The translations under genes and the position numbers were made by a program. The notes beneath the pieces are model-generated. The model ran no database searches. It saw only the letters and a list, made by a program, of their open reading frames with translations, and was not told where the DNA came from. Shown in pieces: positions 51,935 to 60,321 of a stretch of 64,000 nucleotides of DNA; the first letter of the stretch is position 1, and each line of letters opens with the position of its first letter. The DNA is from Progne subis subis (lineage: Eukaryota; Chordata; Aves; Passeriformes; Hirundinidae), in the NCBI GenBank assembly GCA_022316685.1, contig JAKJHU010000036.1:6180036-6244035 (forward strand). Reading direction: 5' to 3'.

Positions 51935-52130
51935 CTTTGGGATTTTTAGTCAATCCAATGTTGGAATGACCAATCTTACACTGGAAAGACATTCTCTTGA
52001 AAAACCACTTTCAAATCTCCTACAGTCTATTGTGAACTCAGGCAGTTGTGCCACCATGGACTGTAATCCTGTCAGACCTAACAAGCTAAGCACATTCAAG
52101 TTGAATTAATAGAAGACCTCTAAGGAACAC

Positions 52131-52136
52131 TTCAGT
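52131..52136. repeat. Provirus target-site duplication, left copy (TTCAGT)
   Basis: TTCAGT immediately before the 5' LTR. The same six bases follow the 3' LTR at 60322-60327. Confidence 0.95.
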
Positions 52137-52509
52137 TGTAGTGGTGCAGAACTGTTTTATTAGGTTTTTGTAAGAAGTTTATGTTATGGTTCATTTCACT
52201 GTATCCCCAATTTTGTATCCCTTTTGTGTCGTCTTTATAATAAGGTGTTTTGTGTCAATCATCCCACTCCTCACATGGCATGTAACATCCCTCTGCCCCC
52301 CCTCACTCTGGGGCAGCCTGTCTATCACTCCAGGGGTCCCTCCCAGATTGCGAAACCTCAGGGAGAGGGCTTCGGGTGGACAGGTAGCCTGGGGGAATTC
52401 TTTCCCTCTGGAGGTGGTTGGTCCGAGGCTTGGGGGTGGGCACACCTTGTTACCCCCTGGATCCCCTGATTTGTTGTCTTGTTGTATCCTCCCTGGAACC
52501 CCTCCCCCG

Positions 52510-52517
52510 CTTATAAG
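52510..52517 (+). promoter_or_regulatory. LTR TATA-like box
   Basis: CTTATAAG, about 30 bases before the CT/GAGCTC-rich start of R and 160 bases before AATAAA. It is conserved in the older solo LTR at 19420-20100 in a diverged context, which supports function. The identical box in the 3' LTR is at 59970-59977. Confidence 0.75.
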
Positions 52518-52676
52518 GGAGAGGGGATTCAAAGTTTTCTCTCTCAGCTGCTCCTCTCCGAGCTGCTCCTCTCTCTCCCAGCAGCTCTCCGAGCAGCTCT
52601 CGCTCAGCTGCTCAGCTCCCAGCCTCTGAGCTCTCGCCTCTGAGCTCGGAGCTCTCTGCTTCTCAACTCTGGAGCT

Positions 52677-52682
52677 AATAAA
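52677..52682 (+). terminator. LTR polyadenylation signal AATAAA
   Basis: AATAAA in R. The 3' LTR copy at 60137-60142 is the one expected to act in the provirus. A T-rich stretch follows (ACGTCTTTTAACC). Confidence 0.8.
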
Positions 52683-52864
52683 CGTCTTTTAACCTGCTAA
52701 GCTGAGAGCCAGCCTTTTCTCTTCTGCTGCTGTTGACTGTCTCAACATACGGGGTCCAACTGCTAAGCCGAAGCCGAAGCGAACTGGAAACATCTGTATC
52801 TGTGTTGACCGAGCTAGCCAGAGGTCCTCTCCCGCCCGGAGCGGGGAAAAAACCAGATACATTT

Positions 52865-52882
52865 TGGCGCCCAACGTGGGGC
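52865..52882 (+). other. Primer binding site, tRNA-Lys1,2 type
   Basis: TGGCGCCCAACGTGGGGC, three bases after the 5' LTR end. This is the sequence complementary to the 3' end of tRNA-Lys (anticodon CUU), as in many ERVK-like elements. All 18 positions appear intact. Confidence 0.95.
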
Positions 52883-53365
52883 GGACCACGCCGGCAGAAT
52901 CAGGCTTGGACCACGTGGACACGGCTCCACGGAGACAGAGCGTCTGGTGCCCACGCAGGGTCCACTGGAGACGAGGCGGACCCTGCGAACGGACTGGGGC
53001 TGATTTAGCCCGAAGAACAGTCTCTGGGCGTCACGCACCCCTGTGAAATTGACTTTTAAACAAGGCAAGTTCCAGGGGAAAGAAGGGCAGCTTTGGGGCC
53101 CCGACCGGAGTCCTTCTTGCAGCAGAACATCCAGACCCACGGCACCCCCCAGGCACAGGAACAGGTAAGTATACCCACAACGGGACATATTTACTGGTTT
53201 TAGGGTTCCCCCGAGGGAGGGGGAAGCCATTGGGGAGGAAAAAATCCTCCAAAAATAGCTGCGCAGCTAAAGGGTTAAACCTCCTGTGATTTTGAGCGAA
53301 CGGGGTCCGCAGGGGGGAGTGCTTTTCATCTGGGTTTGGGTTCAAAAGCAACTTAGTATCAAAAC
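52883..53365 (+). promoter_or_regulatory. Provirus 5' leader with major splice donor
   Basis: About 480 bases of untranslated leader between the primer site and the gag ATG. It contains a consensus splice donor CAG|GTAAGT with the GT at 53165-53166, upstream of gag as usual for env mRNA production. The leader should hold the packaging signal, but I cannot define one by eye. Confidence 0.75.
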
Positions 53366-53584
53366 ATGGGTGGAAAGCTAACGGTTGCTCAGAAAAGGTT
53401 GTATTATAACTATGCTTCTGTTGTTAACGAGGCCAAATTGAAAATCTCAAACGGCGAGTTAAGAAGTTTTGTTCGCTGGGTTCATCTGCATTTTCCCCAA
53501 GTTTCTCCCGACAGAGTCTGCAGTGCCGACTTCTGCGGCACTGTAGAAAACGAATTAATTCGGCTCATTCGAACAGGAGACTAA
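53366..53584 (+). pseudogene. gag: gag 5' part: matrix (MA) domain, ended by a stop codon
   Basis: Gag is the structural polyprotein. This 72-codon frame starts MGGKLT, giving the N-terminal glycine used for myristoylation and membrane targeting, and continues with a helical pattern of the betaretroviral matrix type (FVRWVHLHFPQVS). It ends at TAA (53582-53584), after which the same frame continues open to 53938 into a proline-rich region, so the stop is a break inside gag and not its natural end. Start choice: first ATG after the leader. As it stands only a truncated matrix would be made. Confidence 0.82.
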
Positions 53585-53749
53585 AAAGCTACTAAGTATT
53601 TTACTATAGCAACAAAAGTAAATTCGGCAATTCAGTCTCAAAAGGGAGTGCAGGAAAAGCCCAGCCGAGAAACGTGTTCTCCCCCTCCTCCTCCCCCCTC
53701 CTCCTTTCTCCGGTCCCCGTGTCCCGTTCAAAAATGCCGCGTTCGTTTT

Positions 53750-54330
53750 TCTGTGGGGGGGGGAACTGGGTCTGAAGACACGTGGTCCTCTTGGGGCTCC
53801 CAAGATGGCGGCGACCGCATGGCAGAGGACTCCCCCGCCCCCTCAGCACCGCCCACCCCTCCCTGCCCCGGTGACGTGGTGCCCGCGCGGCGCGGCCCCG
53901 CCCCGCCCCCCCTCCCCCGCCCCGCCTTACCCCTGTGACGTCGGGTGCCTGCCGCGCGACCCCGCCCCCCCCTGCCCCGCGCGGCGCGGCCCCGCCCCGT
54001 CCGCCCCCCGCCCCGACTCGCGCGGCCCCGCCCCCGCCCCACGTGGTGCCGGCCCCGTCCCGCGCGGCCCCGCCCCCGCCCCACGCGGCGCCGGGCCGGC
54101 CGCGCCGCACGCCGCCGCCGCCGCGCTGCCCACCCCAACCCCTCGTGCCTGCGCGTGCGCACTGCGGCACCCCTTCCCCCCCGCAGCCGCCGCGCCGCCG
54201 CCCGCCCCGGAGCAGCCCGGTCCCACGCCGGAGGGGCTCGAGCCCGCTCCCCCGGGATCCCCCCCACCCCCCCACTCCTTGATGACGTCACCCCCTGGGC
54301 AAACCGCACCCCCTGCAGGGACGCAGTTGC
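53750..54330 (+). other. CpG-dense, proline-coding, promoter-like block inside gag
   Basis: About 580 bp of very high GC with abundant CpG in an otherwise AT-rich window. It lies between matrix and capsid, where class II gag has a proline-rich spacer, and all forward frames read as Pro/Ala/Arg. It includes imperfect internal repeats, for example GCGCGGCGCGGCCCCGCCCC at about 53885 and 53979, and GCGCGGCCCCGCCCCCGCCC twice (about 54019 and 54063). It also holds motifs of CpG-island promoters: a YY1-type AAGATGGCGGC (53802-53812), several GC boxes, an NRF1-like TGCGCGTGCGCA (54150-54161) and a palindromic CRE TGACGTCA (54283-54290). A G9 run at 53755-53763 is a likely place for the nearby frame change. 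Confidence 0.8.
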
Positions 54331-55364
54331 CAGGCAACCAAGTGCCTCAGGGCACGGGCGTCCCAGCTCCCTCAAACCCGGAAGTGCCTGAGCAGGGAAC
54401 AGGAGCCGATGCAGCTGCCGGCTCCTGCTCAATTCCCACCCTTGCCCCTGTTACCTTCCGCAATGCCCGCGGGGGTAACAACAGGGCAGAGTACCATCCA
54501 TTTCCCCGAGCCACCATCAAAGAGATCTGCAAAGCTCACAGGATATATGGCCCAGATGGGCCATATTTCAGGGGGCTTCTCAGAGCAGATCTCTCTGCAG
54601 AGGAGGTAGTGCCTGCTGATTTAAAGTACCTGTTTTCTTGTTTGTTGAACCCAATGGAATATATCCTATGGGTCACAGCTTGGAAACAGCTGCTCCAGGA
54701 TGCCTTACCAGGGCTTCTCAACAATGTTAACACTAGAGTGGATGCTCAGGGAAACCCCATCACTCTAGACCACCTGGCTGGGGAGGGGCAGTGGGCAGAA
54801 GCCACTGACCAAGTGGTCATTCCTGTCCAGTGCCTCCATGTAGTGAGAGAGACAGCCCTGACTGCATTCTTCAGCATGCAAACACAAGGTCCTGCGATTT
54901 CATATTCGAAAATCAAGCAGGACCAAAGGGAGTCTTTCACAGATTTTGTAGGCAGACTGTCCCGAGCTATTGAAGCTCAGGTCAAAAATGAAATGGCTCG
55001 GGAACACATTTTAACAGAGATTGCGTTTTCAAATGCAAATGATTTATGTCGTGCTGCGATTTTAAGTTTACCCCTAAACCCCAAACCAACCTTACCAGAC
55101 ATGCTTCAGGTATGTCAGGTAAAAGTTCCTTTAATGAGTTCTACAGGTCTGCGGCCCAAACCTCATCAAGTTGCAGCCCTGGAAGCGGAAGAATTCCCGA
55201 AAAACACCGAACACCGCGAAGAAGCCTTCTGCTCAGAGCTCCCAGAAGTGTTTTTTGTGCGGGAATTTGGGGCATTGGGTTTCCAAATGCCCCCTCAAGA
55301 AAGAATTAGAGGACCTCAAAAACAAAAAAGGGGGAGGGGAAGGGGAAAAAGGGAGAGGGTTTAA
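53805..55364 (+). pseudogene. gag: gag middle part: proline-rich spacer and capsid (CA)
   Basis: A 519-codon frame shifted relative to matrix. Residues 1 to about 165 are the GC-rich Pro/Ala stretch. From about residue 227 it encodes the capsid: an N-terminal domain with PFPRATIKEICKAHR and a C-terminal domain whose major homology region lies near residues 368-389 (IKQDQRESFTDFVGRL). After about residue 450 (nt 55160) this frame leaves the gag reading and the nucleocapsid continues in another frame, so the last 60 residues are out of frame. The ATG at 53805 is only the first in this frame and is probably not a natural start. Gag here needs two frame changes to be read through. Confidence 0.85.
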
Positions 55365-55386
55365 ACCCTCACAAAAAAACTGGTGA
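55171..55386 (+). pseudogene. gag: gag 3' part: nucleocapsid with one zinc knuckle
   Basis: Basic segment with a CCHC zinc knuckle (C-X2-C-X4-H-X4-C; CFLCGNLGHWVSKC, residues 27-40 of this frame), the RNA-binding motif of retroviral nucleocapsid, then a Lys/Gly-rich tail. Class II gag usually has two knuckles. Only one is visible in frame, and the frame change just upstream may have taken the other. The frame ends at TGA (55384-55386) directly after the slippery site that leads into pro. It has no start codon of its own in nature; the listed first Met is arbitrary. Confidence 0.85.
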
Positions 55387-55429
55387 AAGAGCGCAGGTCC
55401 ACCCTGCGTGAGGAAAAAAATGGGGTGGA
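55374..55429 (+). promoter_or_regulatory. Programmed -1 ribosomal frameshift signal, gag to pro
   Basis: Slippery heptamer A AAA AAC (55374-55380) sits in register with the nucleocapsid frame, one codon before its TGA. A -1 slip there enters exactly the frame of pro. Ten bases later a hairpin can form: GCGCAGG (55391-55397) with CCTGCGT (55403-55409). Its 5-base loop TCCAC (55398-55402) is complementary to GTGGA (55425-55429), giving an H-type pseudoknot. The heptamer is the one used at the gag-pro junction of MMTV-type viruses. The signal looks undamaged although the genes around it are broken. Confidence 0.82.
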
Positions 55430-56009
55430 CCGGGCAGGAGGGGAGGGGAAAGGGAGCCAAGGGAAAAAGGAGAAGCTGCATTGCCCCATTCAGGGTGGCA
55501 GCAAAAATAACACACTGGAAATGACTTACACAGATCATGACATGGCACAACCGATTTTGACAACCAATTCTAAATATACCCCCTACAGGTTGCAGCTCAC
55601 GGAGGGTTTGCACCTGAAAGACGACGACTGGAATTTTGTGTCAGTTGACAACAGTGAGCAGGGTACCTGGCCAAGGGTCAAAGGTAAGCTCATCGTTGTG
55701 GGGGACTGCAAACACACCCCAAAAGAGATCGAAATTCTTCCAGGAACACTTGATAACAATCCTGGAAAATTCGTTCTCTGGCTACGCTGCACTCACCCAC
55801 CAACATTCCTACCTAAAGGGCAGATAGTTGCCCAGATCATACCCACCTGGGAACGACTGGAAGAAGATAACATACCAACAGCTTGTCCTGTGCACAGCAT
55901 CACAGAAGTGAAACCCCAGGTGGGATGTGAATTACAGGTGGGTGATGAGGCCATTAACATCACAGGCCTCCTAGACATGAGTGTGCGACGTGACTGTAAT
56001 TCCAGCTAA
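55383..56009 (+). pseudogene. pro: pro 5' part: dUTPase-like domain and start of protease, frame-broken
   Basis: Entered by -1 frameshift from gag, so the first Met has no meaning as a start. After a basic linker, residues about 60-165 resemble the trimeric dUTPase domain that class II viruses carry before the protease, best seen in PKGQIVAQIIP (motif like the C-terminal dUTPase motif). The other dUTPase motifs are weak, so enzyme activity is doubtful. The protease begins near residue 170 and reaches its catalytic ITGLLD stretch, where the Asp is kept but the following residues of the active-site triad motif are lost by a frame change at about 55975-55990. The frame then stops at 56007. Confidence 0.75.
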
Positions 56010-56190
56010 GCACTGGCCGTCACGTTGGGCCTTGGAAAACGTGGCAGGACACGTGCAAGGAATAGGGGGAATGCAATTGGCCAAACAATCAAAGAGTGTG
56101 GTGCAAATTAAGGGGCCAAAAGGGCAACTTGGCCAGTTTACGCCCTTTTGTTTTAGGATTATAGGGAACCCTTGTTGGGGAGAGACCTGA
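55981..56190 (+). pseudogene. pro: pro 3' part: remainder of retroviral protease
   Basis: Continuation of the aspartic protease in another frame. It includes the DVTVIP stretch after the active site and ends near the class II protease C-terminus at TGA (56188-56190). It overlaps the next frame (pol, from 56172) in a -1 relation, as expected for pro-pol in class II viruses, but I could not see a convincing slippery heptamer in the overlap. Confidence 0.7.
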
Positions 56191-57311
56191 TGGCCCAGTG
56201 GGGAGTCACGATTGACATCCCAGACCCCCCACAGGATTTTTGGGCAGCGGTCGCTGAGGAGCGCCCTACCCACAAGCTGAATTGGAAAACAGATTCGCCA
56301 GTGTGGGTGGAACAGTGGCCGCTTTCAAAACAGAAATTGAAGGCGCTCGAAGAGCTCGTGGAGGAGCAGTTAGCTAAGGGTCACATTGTAGAGACCACCA
56401 GCCCTTGGAATTCGCCGGTTTTCGTTATCCAGAAGCCGGGGAAGGACAAGTGGAGACTCCTCCAGGATCTCAGACAAATTAACAACGTGATAGAAGACAT
56501 GGGCTCTCTTCAACCTGGGATGCCTACCCCGACCATGCTCCCACAAAATTGGAAATTGGCTGTTATAGATATAAAAGATTGTTTCTTCCATATTCCCCTA
56601 CACCCTGACGACGCACCACGTTTTGCATTCTCGGTTCCCACCATTAACCGAGAGGCCCCGAGGAAACGCTACCATTGGAGGGTTTTACCCCAAGGGATGA
56701 AGGTGTCACCTATCATCTGCCAGTGGTATGTGGCTTCCTTGCTGTCCCCGGTCCGCGTAGCCGCAGAGAAAGCAATCATCCATCATTATATGGATGATGT
56801 GCTTGTGTGTGCCCCCACCGATGATGTCTTGTCACATGCGCTTGACCTGACAATTAATGCATTGGTTGTTGCAGGGTTCGAGCTGCAGGAAGACAAAGTT
56901 CAAAGGATGCCACCTTGGAGGTACCTTGGGCTGGAAATTGGCAAGCGGACCATTGTGCCGCAGAAATTGGAAATCAAGGCCAGAATTCAGACCCTTGCAG
57001 ATGTCCATCAACTGTGTGGGGCATTGAATTGGGTGAGACCCTGGCTAGGCCTCACAACCGAGGACCTAGCCCCTCTTTTCAATTTATTGAAAGGGGGAGA
57101 GGAGCTGAGTTCTCCCAGGGAACTAACCCCGGAAGCGAAGGAGGCGCTGGAAAAGGTACAGCATCTGATGTCCACTCGGCAGGCCCACCGGTGTGATCCG
57201 GACCTGCCTTTCAAATTCATAATAATGGGGAAATTGCCACACCTACATGGAGTCATTTTCCAATGGAGAAATAACATCAAAAGGACCAGGGCAGAGAGGA
57301 CCCGCTTCTAA
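56172..57311 (+). pseudogene. pol: pol 5' part: reverse transcriptase
   Basis: RNA/DNA-dependent DNA polymerase that copies the viral genome. Conserved blocks are visible in order: WPLSKQKL and the EEQLAKGHI fingers region, SPVFVIQKPGKDKWRLL, motif A with IDIKDCFF (first catalytic Asp), LPQGMKVSP (residues 172-180) and the catalytic YMDD at residues 206-209. Thumb sequence follows to about residue 360. The frame ends at 57309-57311 in the connection region after a frame change at about 57262-57295. The same protein continues in the next entry. Catalytic residues of this part are intact. Confidence 0.92.
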
Positions 57312-57352
57312 TCATAGAATGGGTCTTTCTCAGCCATCAAAGGTCCAAGAGA

Positions 57353-58246
57353 ATGACACGTCCACAGGAACTGGTGGCTGAACTGATCCGAAAAGCCAGA
57401 GTCCGGATCAGGGAATTGGCCGGGTGTGATTTTGAATGCATTCACATTCCAATTGGATTAAGATCGGGCCAAATTACAAAGGCAATGTTAGAACACCTGC
57501 TTCAGGAAAACGAAGCACTGCAGTTTGCTCTAGATTCCTTCACTGGGCAAATCTCAATTCATCGGCCAGCCCACAAAATTTTTAATCAGGATGCCAAATT
57601 CACACTGAATTTGAAAGATGTTCGGAGCAGGAAGCCTTTAGAGGCCCTGACAGTTTTCACGGACGCGTCCGGAAGGTCCCACAAGTCAGTTATGACTTGG
57701 AAGGACCCTCAGACTCAGCAGTGGGAGGCAGATGTTGCCGAGGTGGAGGGATCACCTCAGGTTGCTGAGTTGGCCGCTGTTGTCAGGGCTTTTGAAAGGT
57801 TCCCCGAACCCTTCAATTTAGTAACGGACTCCGCTTATGTAGCGGGGGTGGTATCGAGGGCAGATCAGGCAATACTGCAGGAAGTGTCTAACACAGCACT
57901 GTTTGAGCTGCTTTCTAAGCTTGTTAAGCTTGTCTCCCACAGAGAGCAGCCATTTTTTGTGATGCATACGAGATCACACACCGATTTGCCAGGTTTCATA
58001 GCTGAGGGGAACAGAAGGGCTGATGCTCTTGCTGCTCCTGCAGCGATGGCCCCATTGCCAAGCATTTTTGAGCAGGCAAAGCTCAGCCATCAGCTTCACC
58101 ATCAGAACGCACCTGGCCTTGTTCGCCGGTTTCACATCACCCGGGAACAGGCTAAGGCAATTGTGGCTACGTGTCCCTCCTGTAACCAGCATGCACTCCC
58201 CACCTTCAAGTGCGGGAGTGAACCCCAGAGGTCTGAACAGCTGTGA
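57353..58246 (+). pseudogene. pol: pol middle part: connection, RNase H, integrase zinc-binding domain
   Basis: The frame is open from just after about 57273, upstream of the listed first Met. RNase H acidic residues are visible in order: TDAS (Asp104), the AEL Glu139, TDSAYV (Asp159) and the late RRADALA Asp224, so the active site looks complete. The integrase N-terminal HHCC zinc-binding domain follows (two His near residues 244-262, CPSC near 272-275). It leaves the integrase frame at about 58190-58240 and stops at 58244-58246. RNase H removes the RNA template strand; the HHCC domain helps integrase multimerise. Confidence 0.9.
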
Positions 58247-58925
58247 GCTGTGGCAGACTGACGTGACACATATCCCCCAATTCGGCCGATCTAAATATGT
58301 GCACGTATCAGTGGACACTTTCTCCGGTGCAGTTTTCGCTTCCGCCCACACAGGGGAGAAGACCTCGGATGCAATTAAACACCTCATCCAGGCTTTCTCC
58401 TTCATGGGCATCCCAAAAGAATTAAAAACTGATAATGGCCCGGCGTACCGTTCCAAGGAATTCTGCAGCTTCCTGCAACAATGGGGAGTGGGTCATAAAA
58501 CAGGCATCCCTCATTCCCCGACAGGCCAAGCAGTGGTAGAGAGGACCCACAGGGAAATCAAAAGGGTCCTCAACCAACAACAACCAGTGTTGAAAACAGA
58601 AACACCACAGACCCGATTGGCCAGGGCTCTATTCACACTGAATTTTTTAAACAGCACCTTTGAGTTTTTAAACCCTCCGATCGTTCGTCATTTTGGGGCA
58701 AACCCTCAGCTAAACATCAAAGAGAGGCCGCCAGTCATGGTCCGGGACCCTGAAACTGGAAGGACAGAGGGACCTCATGATTTGGTCACGTGGGGCCGTG
58801 GGTACGCTTGCGTGTCCACCCCCACGGGGCCGAGATGGTTACCATCAAAATGGGTGAGGCCCTATGTCCCGAAAAGTCTCAGAGGAGAAAAAGAAACTGC
58901 CACAGGTTACTCAGGCAGCTTTTAG
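58023..58925 (+). pseudogene. pol: pol 3' part: integrase catalytic core and C-terminal domain
   Basis: Integrase joins viral DNA to host DNA. Meaningful sequence begins about residue 55. The catalytic triad is present: Asp80 (WQTDVTH), Asp137 (KTDNGPAY) and Glu173 (VVERTHRE), with the canonical 35-residue spacing between the second Asp and the Glu. A C-terminal DNA-binding domain of WGRGYACVSTPTGPRWLPSKWVRPY type follows. The end at 58923-58925 looks natural. The first residues of this frame are a shadow of the preceding frame. Confidence 0.92.
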
Positions 58926-59579
58926 GAGGAAAAGGAGGGAAGATTTTTCCCAGGATGGTTTCGCTTTCCTGAATGACCCCTGCTCGAATGCTAATTGTTT
59001 GTTTTAGTTCTTTTGGTTCTGACAGAGCCTGTCCAGCGCCAGTCCCCAGTGCTGAGGAAGTTCCACCTGCTCCTTGGCATCCTCCTGCTTGCCAGTCTCG
59101 CTGCACCTGTCTCTGGATGGTTGGTGCCCCAGCCCAAAGCCACCAGGGCAATGGGGCAGGCCACAAAGCTATCCAGAACATCCGGGACGTGGTGAATGAC
59201 ATCAAGAGAGAGACTGGTGACTGGCTGAATGGATTGTTTGGGGGACTGGGGAATTTCGGGCTGGGTGGGTTCAATTTTGAAATCAGTTTTGTTGTTTTTG
59301 TTTGTTATTCTGTTAATTTTAATTGGATTTGGTATCATCAAAAAAATGTTAAGTAGATTAATTTCTAGCACCACACATGCCCCCTCTGTGAACCAAGTTG
59401 CTGTATCATCCGTGCCTGGATGGGAGGAAAACATGGAACTGGAGGAAAACCCAGAAGACAGGAGACACCCAAAAGAAGAACCTCAGGTGGAGTGGCCCAC
59501 TCAGCCAGAGTGGCTCACTGAGAGTTACCCGGACTTTGAATATCATCCTCCTCCATTCCAGCCCTCCTCCTGTTATTAA
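58926..59579 (+). pseudogene. env: env remnant: leader end joined to transmembrane tail, most of env deleted
   Basis: Only about 650 bp separate pol from the polypurine tract, far too little for an envelope gene of roughly 1.5 kb or more. 58995-59130 encodes a signal-peptide-like hydrophobic stretch (HLLLGILLLASLAAPVSG). After about 59145 another frame gives a segment near the membrane-proximal part of TM (VVNDIKRETGDWLNGLFG). From 59229 a 116-codon frame encodes a membrane anchor (LLFLFVILLILIGF) and an acidic, proline-rich cytoplasmic tail to 59577. The receptor-binding subunit and fusion region are absent. A possible splice acceptor TTGTTTTAG lies at 58999-59007. No functional envelope can be made. 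Confidence 0.75.
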
Positions 59580-59582
59580 AAC

Positions 59583-59596
59583 AAAAAAGGGGGAGA
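59583..59596 (+). other. Polypurine tract
   Basis: AAAAAAGGGGGAGA directly before the 3' LTR. It is the RNase H-resistant primer for plus-strand synthesis, and it is intact. Confidence 0.93.
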
Positions 59597-60321
59597 TGTA
59601 GTGGTGCAGAACTGTTTTATTAGGTTTTTGTAAGAAGTTTATGTTATGGTTCATTTCACTGTATCCCCAATTTTGTATCCCTTTTGTGTCGTCTTTATAA
59701 TAAGGTGTTTTGTGTCAATCATCCCACTCCTCACATGGCATGTAACATCCCTCTGCCCCCCCTCACTCTGGGGCAGCCTGTCTATCACTCCAGGGGTCCC
59801 TCCCAGATTGCGAAACCTCAGGGAGAGGGCTTCGGGTGGACAGGTAGCCTGGGGGAATTCTTTCCCTCTGGAGGTGGTTGGTCCGAGGCTTGGGGGTGGG
59901 CACACCTTGTTACCCCCTGGATCCCCTGATTTGTTGTCTTGTTGTATCCTCCCTGGAACCCCTCCCCCGCTTATAAGGGAGAGGGGATTCAAAGTTTTCT
60001 CTCTCAGCTGCTCCTCTCCGAGCTGCTCCTCTCTCTCCCAGCAGCTCTCCGAGCAGCTCTCGCTCAGCTGCTCAGCTCCCAGCCTCTGAGCTCTCGCCTC
60101 TGAGCTCGGAGCTCTCTGCTTCTCAACTCTGGAGCTAATAAACGTCTTTTAACCTGCTAAGCTGAGAGCCAGCCTTTTCTCTTCTGCTGCTGTTGACTGT
60201 CTCAACATACGGGGTCCAACTGCTAAGCCGAAGCCGAAGCGAACTGGAAACATCTGTATCTGTGTTGACCGAGCTAGCCAGAGGTCCTCTCCCGCCCGGA
60301 GCGGGGAAAAAACCAGATACA
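59597..60321 (+). mobile_element. Provirus 3' LTR (725 bp)
   Basis: I compared it line by line with 52137-52861 at an offset of 7460 and found no difference over 725 bp. It contains the same TATA-like box (59970-59977) and AATAAA (60137-60142), which here should end proviral transcripts. Confidence 0.97.

Larger units (their letters stand above)
52137..52861 (+). mobile_element. Provirus 5' LTR (725 bp)
   Basis: Starts TGTAGTGGTG and ends GATACA. U3 holds the promoter with TATA-like CTTATAAG (52510-52517), so transcription should begin near 52540. R is rich in CAGCTGCTC and GAGCTC units and ends after AATAAA at 52677-52682. U5 follows to 52861. Identical to 59597-60321. A 147-codon open frame inside U3/R (52186-52629) is not kept in the related solo LTR at 19420-20100 and is probably chance. 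Confidence 0.97.
52137..60321 (+). mobile_element. Class II (betaretrovirus/ERVK-like) endogenous provirus, near full length, defective
   Basis: An 8185-bp provirus in the order 5' LTR, primer binding site, leader with splice donor, gag, pro, pol, env remnant, polypurine tract, 3' LTR, with a 6-bp target duplication. Class II placement rests on the tRNA-Lys1,2-type primer site, a 6-bp duplication, separate gag, pro and pol frames joined by -1 steps, and a dUTPase-like domain in front of the protease. The LTRs are identical as far as I could compare base by base, so integration was recent. Gag has a stop and two frame changes, the protease and pol have further frame changes, and env is reduced to its two ends. 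It cannot encode a complete virus as it stands here. Confidence 0.97.

Noticed and set aside
52186..52629. 147-codon ORF inside the LTR (also 59646-60089), reminiscent of an LTR-encoded accessory gene
   Set aside because: It appears twice only because the LTRs are identical. In the older solo LTR at 19420-20100 the same frame is cut to 65 codons. It shows no domain or signal sequence, so chance is the simpler explanation.
53604..54432. Long minus-strand ORFs (223 and 234 codons) and extra plus-strand ORFs in the GC-rich gag block
   Set aside because: Stop codons are rare in CpG-rich sequence in every frame. Products are low-complexity Gly/Arg/Ala or Pro/Arg and have no domain.
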